Assembly (NCBI GenBank): GCA_913055805.1
Contig: CAJXLF010000005.1
Span: 186,001-250,000 of the forward strand
Reading direction: 5' to 3'
Length of the DNA: 64,000 nt
Source: an uncultured Salinisphaerales bacterium
GTDB taxonomy: Bacteria > Pseudomonadota > Gammaproteobacteria > Nevskiales > CAJXLF01
Position 1 is the stretch's first letter. Every line of letters begins with the position of its first letter. Shown here in pieces: positions 58,050 to 64,000 of the stretch. The translations under genes were made by a program, and so were the position numbers. The notes below the pieces were generated by a model. It worked only from the letters and a program-made list of their open reading frames with translations, did no database searches and was not told where the DNA came from.

Positions 58050-58066
58050 TGCAGTTTTCTGGTGCA
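58050..58066 (+). promoter_or_regulatory. NtrC-like enhancer upstream of the nitrate transporter
   Basis: TGCAGTTTTCTGGTGCA, a 17-bp imperfect palindrome matching TGCACCA-N3-TGGTGCA except in the middle of the left arm. It is about 100 bp upstream of the sigma-54 promoter, a usual enhancer distance. Confidence 0.6.
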
Positions 58067-58163
58067 ACTTTGCTGGATCAGGAGGCAAAAACCTGATTTT
58101 CACAGTCCGTCCCGACACTCAAAAATCAAACGTAACTATCAGAATATAAACAAAATAATCAAG

Positions 58164-58182
58164 TTGGCACAGGGGTTGCTTT
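58164..58182 (+). promoter_or_regulatory. Sigma-54 (-24/-12) promoter of the nitrate transporter
   Basis: TTGGCAC-AGGGG-TTGCT: GG at -24 and GC at -12 are separated by exactly 10 bp and both core boxes match the sigma-54 consensus. It lies 58 bp before the GTG start. Confidence 0.85.
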
Positions 58183-58239
58183 AAGAGGCCTAATCGCGAA
58201 AGCGAATGGTTTTGGCAATTTCCCAACGAGGGGTGATCT

Positions 58240-59610
58240 GTGGAATCTACTAATAAGGCTACGGCCATAAATCTATTCAACTTGAAGAGCATTCAAATGC
58301 GAACCTTCCATATGACATGGTTCGCGTTTTTCATGTGCTTCTTCGGCTGGTTTGGTATTGCACCGCTGATGGCGGTGGTACGTGAAGACCTGATGCTGAC
58401 CAAGGCGCAGATCGGTAATACGATCATTGCCTCGGTGGCCATCACCGTCATTGTGCGTCTTATTATCGGCCCGCTGTGTGACAAGATCGGCCCGCGCAAG
58501 GCTTACACCGGTCTGCTTATCCTGGGCTCGATACCGGTCATGAGCATCGGTCTGGCAGACAGTTACGAAAGCTTCCTGCTGTTCCGTCTTGCCATTGGTG
58601 CTATCGGTGCTTCCTTTGTCATTACCCAGTACCACACTTCGGTGATGTTCGCGCCGAACGTGGTGGGTACTGCCAACGCCACGACGGCCGGCTGGGGTAA
58701 CCTCGGCGGCGGTGTTACGCAGATGGTGATGCCTCTGGTATTCGCGGCGGTGATGATGTTCGGCGTGAGTGAGGCTGCCGGCTGGCGTATTGCCATGATC
58801 GTGCCGGGCGTCATCCTGTTCCTGCTGGGCATTGCCTACTTCTTCGTGACCAAGGATTCGCCGGATGGCAATTACGGTGATCTGCGCGCTGCCGGTCATA
58901 TGCCCGAGGCCAAGAACGAGCACAGTGCATTCAGCACCTTCAAGGCCGCCGCCTCGGATTACCGGGTGTGGGCATTGTTCGTGGTCTATGGCGCCTGTTT
59001 CGGCGTTGAACTGACCATCAACAACATAGCGGCGATTTACTACTTCGATAACTTTGAGCTGGATCTGAAGACCGCCGGCATTATTGCGGGCCTGTTCGGT
59101 CTGATGAATATCTTCGCCCGTACCCTGGGTGGTTACTTCTCTGACAGGTTCGCGCTCAAGGCCGGACTGAAAGGCCGTGTGTACTTCCTGTTCGCCGTGC
59201 TGCTGCTGGAAGGCTGTGCTCTCATGCTGTTCTCGCAGATGAGCGTGCTGGTGATCGCCGTGGCGACCATGGTGCTCTTCAGCCTGTTCGTGCAAATGTC
59301 CGAAGGTGCCACTTACGGCATCGTGCCTTTTATGAACCGCAAGGCCCTGGGCGCTGTGGCCGGTATCGTCGGCGCGGGTGGTAATGCCGGTGCGGTTGCT
59401 GCCGGGTTCCTGTTCAAGACTGAATCACTGAGTTATCAGCAGGGCCTGCTGTACCTCGGCATGTTTGTGGTCTGTGCTTCCTTCTGTGCGCTGCTGGTGC
59501 GTTTTTCGCCCGAAGTGCTGGCCCAGGAAGACAAGAACCTGAAGGCGGCTGTGGCCTCCCGCAAGGCAGAGAGTTCCTCCGGCGCCGAGCCGGAACCTGT
59601 GGCGGCCTGA
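58240..59610 (+). CDS. MFS nitrate/nitrite transporter (NNP family)
   Basis: A 456-residue 12-helix transporter. GTG at 58240 has GAGGGG 7 bp upstream. The family fingerprints are AGWGNLGGG (helix 5) and AGAGGNAGAVAAGF (helix 11), glycine-rich nitrate-signature motifs of NarK/NasA-type carriers. It imports nitrate for assimilation. Its sigma-54 promoter and the following nirBD genes favour assimilatory over respiratory use. Confidence 0.93.
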   Translation: MESTNKATAINLFNLKSIQMRTFHMTWFAFFMCFFGWFGIAPLMAVVREDLMLTKAQIGNTIIASVAITVIVRLIIGPLCDKIGPRKAYTGLLILGSIPVMSIGLADSYESFLLFRLAIGAIGASFVITQYHTSVMFAPNVVGTANATTAGWGNLGGGVTQMVMPLVFAAVMMFGVSEAAGWRIAMIVPGVILFLLGIAYFFVTKDSPDGNYGDLRAAGHMPEAKNEHSAFSTFKAAASDYRVWALFVVYGACFGVELTINNIAAIYYFDNFELDLKTAGIIAGLFGLMNIFARTLGGYFSDRFALKAGLKGRVYFLFAVLLLEGCALMLFSQMSVLVIAVATMVLFSLFVQMSEGATYGIVPFMNRKALGAVAGIVGAGGNAGAVAAGFLFKTESLSYQQGLLYLGMFVVCASFCALLVRFSPEVLAQEDKNLKAAVASRKAESSSGAEPEPVAA

Positions 59611-59640
59611 TCCGCTGTAACGGAGAGACGATCTCCACAG

Positions 59641-59661
59641 CTTGGGATGTTTCATCCCAAG
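59641..59661 (+). terminator. Hairpin after the nitrate transporter
   Basis: CTTGGGATG-TTT-CATCCCAAG, a perfect 9-bp stem without a T run, ahead of a stronger terminator. Confidence 0.5.
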
Positions 59662-59664
59662 TCC

Positions 59665-59700
59665 GAGGGGGCCCACGTGAGTGAGCCCCCTCACTTTTTT
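59665..59700 (+). terminator. Rho-independent terminator after the nitrate transporter
   Basis: GAGGGGGC (59665-59672) pairs with GCCCCCTC (59685-59692), followed by ACTTTTTT. It separates the transporter from nirB, which has its own promoter. Confidence 0.85.
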
Positions 59701-59724
59701 ATCTCGATGTTTATCGCGGTGCAT

Positions 59725-59741
59725 TGCACTATTGCGGTGCA
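59725..59741 (+). promoter_or_regulatory. NtrC-like enhancer upstream of nirB
   Basis: TGCACTATTGCGGTGCA, a near-perfect match to TGCACTA-N3-TGGTGCA, about 56 bp upstream of the sigma-54 promoter. Another GGTGCA half-site lies just upstream. Confidence 0.65.
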
Positions 59742-59796
59742 ACATAATTGACCATGAAAAACATCCTAACTTATTGATTATCAGTGTATTTAAAAC

Positions 59797-59814
59797 ATGG
59801 CACAGGCTTTGCTA
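59797..59814 (+). promoter_or_regulatory. Sigma-54 (-24/-12) promoter of nirB
   Basis: TGGCAC-AGGCT-TTGCT with GG and GC exactly 10 bp apart. The spacer differs from that of the transporter promoter, but both boxes match. It lies 36 bp before the nirB ATG, ruling out any start codon further upstream. Confidence 0.85.
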
Positions 59815-59849
59815 CTTATGTGCCAGAGACATACGCTGTGGAGAGTTCC

Positions 59850-62399
59850 ATGTCTTCCAAGAAATCTATTGTCGTGATCGGCAACGGAATGGTCGGTCAC
59901 AAGTATCTGGAACTGCTGGTTCAGAAGCTTGAGCAAAGCGGCCAGCGGAATGATTACGAGTTGATCACCTTCTGCGAAGAGCCCCGTGTGGCTTACGATC
60001 GCGTGCATCTGTCTGCCTACTTCAGTGGTACGAGCGCAGATGAGCTTTCGCTTGTAGAAGAGGGTTTTTACGAAAAGCACGGCATCACACTGCACCTGAA
60101 TGACAAGGCAGTGGCGATCGACCGTGAGGCCAAAGTGGTGCAGTCGGCGCAGGGCAAGCAGGTTGCCTACGACAAGCTGGTCCTGGCCACGGGTTCCTAC
60201 CCCTTCGTTCCACCGGTCGAGGGTGCCGAGCGGGAAGACTGCTTTGTCTACCGCACCATCGAGGATCTGGAGGCAATCACCGAAGCCGGCTCACGATCCA
60301 GAGTAGGTGCCGTGGTTGGCGGCGGCCTGCTGGGTCTGGAAGCGGCCAAGGCGCTGAAAGACATGGGCCTGAAAACCCATGTGGTCGAATTTGCGCCGCG
60401 TCTGATGACAGTTCAGGTGGACGACGGCGGCGGCCGCATGCTGCGCAAGATGATCGAGGAACTCGGCGTCGAGGTGCATACCGGGAAAAACACCCAATGC
60501 ATCGAACAGGGTGAAAGCTGCAAGCATGTGATGCGCTTCGCCGACGGCGAGTCCCTGGAAACGGATGTGATTCTGTTCTCGGCCGGCATTCGTCCGCGTG
60601 ACGAACTGGCTCGCGCATGCGAACTGGAAGTCGGTCCTCGTGGCGGTATCGTGATTGATAACAGCTGCCTGACGACGGACAAGAGCATCTACGCCATTGG
60701 CGAGTGCGCCCTGTGGGACGGCAAGATCTTTGGCCTGGTGGCGCCCGGTTACGACATGGCCCGCGTAGCAGTGGATCATTTGCTGGAAAGCGAAAATGAA
60801 TTCGCCGGTGCTGATATGAGCACCAAGCTGAAACTGATGGGCGTTGATGTGGCCTCCATCGGCGATGCCCAGGGCGCAACCCAGGGTTCCAAGTCCTGTG
60901 TTTATGTCGATGAGCGTCAGCGCATTTACAAGAAGCTGGTCATCAGCGAAGACGACAAGCGCCTGCTGGGCGCCGTTCTGGTGGGTGACGCCGAGGACTA
61001 CGGCAATCTGCTGCAGATGATGTTGAACGACATCGAGCTGCCCGAACATCCGGAAGCCCTGATTCTGCCCAGCCTGGACGGCATGGCCAAACCCGCACTG
61101 GGCGTGGATGCGCTGCCGGCGACGGCCCAGATCTGTTCCTGCAACAACGTCAGCAAAGGCGATCTGGCCTCGGCGATCGAGGGCGGCTGCATGACGGTCG
61201 GCGACCTGAAGTCCTGCACCGCGGCCGCGACCTCCTGTGGTGGTTGTGCGGCCCTGGTCAAGGACGTGCTGAACGCCGAACTCAAGGCCCGGGGCGTTGA
61301 GGTCAACAACCATATCTGCGAGCACTTCGAATATTCCCGTCAGGAACTCGAGCACATGGTGCGTGTGGAGAAAATCCGCAGCTTCGAGGACCTGCTCGGC
61401 AAGCACGGTAACGGCCGGGGCTGCGACATCTGCAAGCCTGCGGTAGCCTCAATTCTGGCCACCACCTGGAATGAACATGTCATCGAACCGCATCTGGCAC
61501 AGCTGCAGGACACCAATGACTACTTCATGGCCAATATGCAGAAGGATGGCACCTATTCGGTGGTGCCACGCGTGCCCGGCGGCGAAATCACTGCCGAAAA
61601 GCTGATTGTGTTGGGCGAGGTCGCAAAGAAATTCGGTCTTTACACCAAGATTACCGGCGGCCAGCGTATTGACCTGTTCGGTGCGCGTGTAGAGCAGCTG
61701 CCGCTGATCTGGAAAGAACTGGTGGACGCCGGTTTCGAGTCCGGACATGCCTACGGCAAGGCCGTGCGTACGGTGAAATCCTGCGTAGGCTCCACCTGGT
61801 GCCGCTATGGCGTACAGGATTCCGTGGGCATGGCCATCCTGATGGAAGAGCGCTACCGCGGCATCCGTTCACCGCACAAGCTCAAGTTCGCTGTTTCAGG
61901 CTGTACGCGTGAGTGCGCCGAGGCGCAGGTGAAAGACGTCGGCGTCATTGCAACCGAGAACGGCTGGAATCTGTATGTGGCCGGTAATGGCGGCATGAAG
62001 CCCCGCCATGCGGATTTGTTTGCCACCGATCTGGATGACGAAACCCTGATCAAGTACGTGGACCGCTTCCTCATGTTCTATATCCGCACGGCCGACCGGC
62101 TGCAGCGCACTGCACGCTGGCTGGAGAATCTCGAAGGCGGGCTGGATTACCTCAAGGAAGTGGTCATCGAAGACAAGCTGGGCATCGGCGAAGAGCTTGA
62201 AGCCCAGATGCAGATGCTGGTCGATACCTACGAATGCGAATGGAAAAAGACCATTGAAAACCCGGAGAAGCTCAAACGTTTCCGGCATTTCGTGAATTCG
62301 GAATCCAATGACAGCAATGTCGTGTTTGTCCAGGAACGGGGCCAGATCCGGCCCGCCACCGAGGACGAGCGCGAAGAATTGAAGGAGAAAGCAGCATGA
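59850..62399 (+). CDS. nirB: NAD(P)H-dependent assimilatory nitrite reductase large subunit
   Basis: An 849-residue NirB. ATG at 59850 follows GGAGAG and lies after the promoter. Domains: FAD/NAD(P) oxidoreductase (1-320), BFD-type [2Fe-2S] segment (ICSCNNVSKGDLASAIEG and SCTAAATSCGGC, about 430-470), a second BFD-like segment (ICEHFEYSRQELE), and nitrite/sulfite reductase domains with siroheme/[4Fe-4S] Cys in KSCVGSTWCRYG and SGCTRECAEAQVKD. It reduces nitrite to ammonium in the cytoplasm. Its stop overlaps the nirD ATG. Confidence 0.96.
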   Translation: MSSKKSIVVIGNGMVGHKYLELLVQKLEQSGQRNDYELITFCEEPRVAYDRVHLSAYFSGTSADELSLVEEGFYEKHGITLHLNDKAVAIDREAKVVQSAQGKQVAYDKLVLATGSYPFVPPVEGAEREDCFVYRTIEDLEAITEAGSRSRVGAVVGGGLLGLEAAKALKDMGLKTHVVEFAPRLMTVQVDDGGGRMLRKMIEELGVEVHTGKNTQCIEQGESCKHVMRFADGESLETDVILFSAGIRPRDELARACELEVGPRGGIVIDNSCLTTDKSIYAIGECALWDGKIFGLVAPGYDMARVAVDHLLESENEFAGADMSTKLKLMGVDVASIGDAQGATQGSKSCVYVDERQRIYKKLVISEDDKRLLGAVLVGDAEDYGNLLQMMLNDIELPEHPEALILPSLDGMAKPALGVDALPATAQICSCNNVSKGDLASAIEGGCMTVGDLKSCTAAATSCGGCAALVKDVLNAELKARGVEVNNHICEHFEYSRQELEHMVRVEKIRSFEDLLGKHGNGRGCDICKPAVASILATTWNEHVIEPHLAQLQDTNDYFMANMQKDGTYSVVPRVPGGEITAEKLIVLGEVAKKFGLYTKITGGQRIDLFGARVEQLPLIWKELVDAGFESGHAYGKAVRTVKSCVGSTWCRYGVQDSVGMAILMEERYRGIRSPHKLKFAVSGCTRECAEAQVKDVGVIATENGWNLYVAGNGGMKPRHADLFATDLDDETLIKYVDRFLMFYIRTADRLQRTARWLENLEGGLDYLKEVVIEDKLGIGEELEAQMQMLVDTYECEWKKTIENPEKLKRFRHFVNSESNDSNVVFVQERGQIRPATEDEREELKEKAA

Positions 62400-62746
62400 A
62401 CTGGGTAGATATCTGCAGTATCGACGACATCGTGCCCAATACGGGTGTCGGCGCACTTATCCAGGGCCACCAGGTAGCGATTTTCCGCTTGCTGGGCAGC
62501 GATGAACTCTACGCCATCGACAATTATGACCCGGCCAGCAGCGCCAATGTGCTGTCACGCGGCCTGGTTGGTGACCTCGGCGGCAAGGTCGTCGTTGCTT
62601 CGCCCATCTACAAGCACCATTACTGTCTGCAAGACGGTGTGTGTCTCGAAGACGCCGGTTACTCCGTGAATGTTCACGAAATACGTGTGAGCAACGGGCG
62701 TGTCGAGGTCAGGCTGGGCGAAGGCGTGATGGAACGCGCGGCTTAA
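62396..62746 (+). CDS. nirD: Nitrite reductase small subunit NirD
   Basis: A 116-residue Rieske-fold protein without the Cys/His cluster ligands, as is normal for NirD. It starts within the last codons of nirB (ATGA overlap). Contains GLVGDLGGKVVVASPIYKHH and SVNVHEIRV. It is needed for NirB activity. Confidence 0.93.
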   Translation: MNWVDICSIDDIVPNTGVGALIQGHQVAIFRLLGSDELYAIDNYDPASSANVLSRGLVGDLGGKVVVASPIYKHHYCLQDGVCLEDAGYSVNVHEIRVSNGRVEVRLGEGVMERAA

Positions 62747-62819
62747 AGATAGCAGTCCACAGATTACACAGATTTCACAGATGTGAATGCGTGTAAGAAA
62801 GGGATCCGGAGCAAGGTTG

Positions 62820-64000
62820 ATGGAACGTAGAAAGCTGGTTGTCATCGGTAACGGCATGGCCGGGATGCGTACAGTCGAGGAGCTGCTGAAACTGGCACCC
62901 GACCTGTACGACATCACGGTTTTCGGCGCCGAGCCGCATGGCAATTACAACCGCATCCTGCTGTCTCCCGTGCTGGCGGGTGAAAAGACCATTGATGAAA
63001 TCATGATCAATACGCCGGAGTGGTACGAAGCCAATGGCATTCGTCTGCATGCCGGTGATCCGGTGACGGAAATCCGGCGTGATGCGAAAGTGGTGGTTTC
63101 CGAATCGGGCCTGGAAGTGGAATACGACCGCCTGTTGCTCGCCACCGGTTCCAATCCCTTCATTATTCCGGTGCCCGGCCACAAGCTGGAGGGTGTAATC
63201 ACGTTCCGCGATATTCACGACGTGAATACCATGCTGGAAGCCAGCCAGACCATGAAAAAGGCAGTGGTCATCGGCGGCGGGCTATTGGGTCTGGAAGCCG
63301 CCAATGGCCTGATGAAGCGGGGCATGGAAGTCACCGTGGTGCATCTGCTGGATTCCCTGATGGAGCGCCAGCTCGACAAACCGGCCGCGGAAATGCTGCG
63401 CAAATCACTGGAAGAGCGCGGCCTGAAATTCTGCATGCAGGCGGCCACCGAGGAAATCCTGGGCGAGACAAGAGTTACCGGTCTGCGCTTCAAGGACGGC
63501 AGCGAAGTCGAGGCCGATCTGGTGGTCATGGCGGTGGGTATCCGGCCCAATACGGAACTGGGCCAGGCAGCCGGCCTGCAATGCGAGCGCGGCATTCTGG
63601 TGGACGACACACTGCAAACCTATGATCCCTCGATCTACGCCGTGGGCGAATGCGTGCAGCATCGCCATGCCACCTACGGCCTGGTGGCGCCGTTGTGGGA
63701 GCAGGCCAGAGTCTGCGCCAATCATCTGGCCTGTATGGGGTACAGCAAGTACAAGGGTTCAACCGTATCCACCAAGCTGAAAGTTACTGGCATTGATCTG
63801 TTCTCGGCAGGAGATTTTGTTGGCGAGGAAGGCACCGAAGAAATCGTGTTCCGCGATCTGCGCCGCGGCATCTACAAGCGGCTTGTCCTCAAAGACAACA
63901 AGATCGCCGGTGCCGTGCTTTACGGCGATGTGGCAGACGGCTCGTGGTATTACGATCTGATGATTGATGGCGCCGACATCTCCGATATTCGCGATGTACT
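62820..64000 (+). CDS. FAD-dependent NAD(P)H oxidoreductase of nitrate assimilation (partial)
   Basis: At least 393 residues, cut by the window end. ATG at 62820 lies after GGAGCAAGG. The start KLVVIGNGMAGMRTVEELLK is the FAD fold, VVIGGGLLGLEAANGLMKRG is the NAD(P) fold, and YAVGECVQHRHATYGLVAP completes the FAD site. It resembles the N-terminal half of NirB and the FAD oxidoreductases encoded between nirBD and nasA-type nitrate reductase in pseudomonads and relatives. The assimilatory nitrate reductase is expected beyond the window, but that is not seen. Confidence 0.85.
   Translation, partial: MERRKLVVIGNGMAGMRTVEELLKLAPDLYDITVFGAEPHGNYNRILLSPVLAGEKTIDEIMINTPEWYEANGIRLHAGDPVTEIRRDAKVVVSESGLEVEYDRLLLATGSNPFIIPVPGHKLEGVITFRDIHDVNTMLEASQTMKKAVVIGGGLLGLEAANGLMKRGMEVTVVHLLDSLMERQLDKPAAEMLRKSLEERGLKFCMQAATEEILGETRVTGLRFKDGSEVEADLVVMAVGIRPNTELGQAAGLQCERGILVDDTLQTYDPSIYAVGECVQHRHATYGLVAPLWEQARVCANHLACMGYSKYKGSTVSTKLKVTGIDLFSAGDFVGEEGTEEIVFRDLRRGIYKRLVLKDNKIAGAVLYGDVADGSWYYDLMIDGADISDIRDV

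Noticed and set aside
59784-59849. Upstream start for nirB
   Set aside because: It would lie before or inside the sigma-54 promoter at 59797-59814.

Overview
The window is chromosomal DNA of a moderately GC-rich gammaproteobacterium. This follows from nlpD-rpoS, the thrS-infC-rpmI-rplT-pheST-ihfA block, prfB (with its programmed frameshift)-lysS, and a SUF operon with SufU and a Rieske protein. The genus cannot be named from the sequence. Most of the window is ordinary core genome, with one AT-richer accessory stretch at about 33.2-37.2 kb.

Layout. 0-7.4 kb (+): tail of a membrane protein, nlpD, rpoS, then alaC-hom-thrC-recJ (threonine/alanine metabolism and repair). 7.5-15.8 kb: a NarL-type response regulator (+) faces a minus-strand group made of a hybrid histidine kinase, a 1491-residue GMC-oxidoreductase/alpha-beta-hydrolase fusion and a PhoD-like phosphatase. 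16.1-22.5 kb (-): the SUF operon rrf2-sufB-sufC-sufD-sufS-sufU-Rieske. A small element with perfect 26-bp terminal inverted repeats sits between sufC and sufD and supplies the last residues of SufC. 22.6-30 kb: two hotdog thioesterases, an Rdx protein, a structured ncRNA candidate, fadE with a TetR regulator and its operator, a nitroreductase, and purB. 30.2-33.3 kb: fumC, dsbB, rraA and a heptad-repeat membrane protein.

33.3-37.3 kb is accessory: an orphan DUF1778 antitoxin, an unknown small protein, a VWA lipoprotein, a Tyr/Arg-rich secreted protein and a TraT lipoprotein. It ends at a tRNA-Val gene with a partial copy of its own 3' end. 37.4-48.5 kb: uvrB, an aspartate-type aminotransferase, tRNA-Asn, then the translation cluster thrS-infC-rpmI-rplT-pheS-pheT-ihfA-merR and tRNA-Pro. 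The thrS leader can fold into an arm that mimics the threonine anticodon arm, and infC appears to start at ATT. 48.7-51.7 kb: a four-gene envelope redox cluster, TlpA-like / DUF4266 lipoprotein / DUF3570 / ApbE, which is the best candidate for an uncharacterised system. 52-58 kb: prfB, lysS, a DUF3228-type gene, recQ and an OmpA-like lipoprotein. 58-64 kb (+): nitrate assimilation (MFS nitrate transporter, nirB, nirD and the start of another FAD oxidoreductase). The first two genes each have a -24/-12 sigma-54 promoter and an upstream NtrC-like box, so the pathway is probably under nitrogen control.

Three leads merit follow-up first: the TlpA/DUF4266/DUF3570/ApbE cluster, the sensor-kinase-linked GMC/hydrolase fusion, and the RNA-level signals (thrS anticodon mimic; structured RNA at 23.4-23.67 kb).
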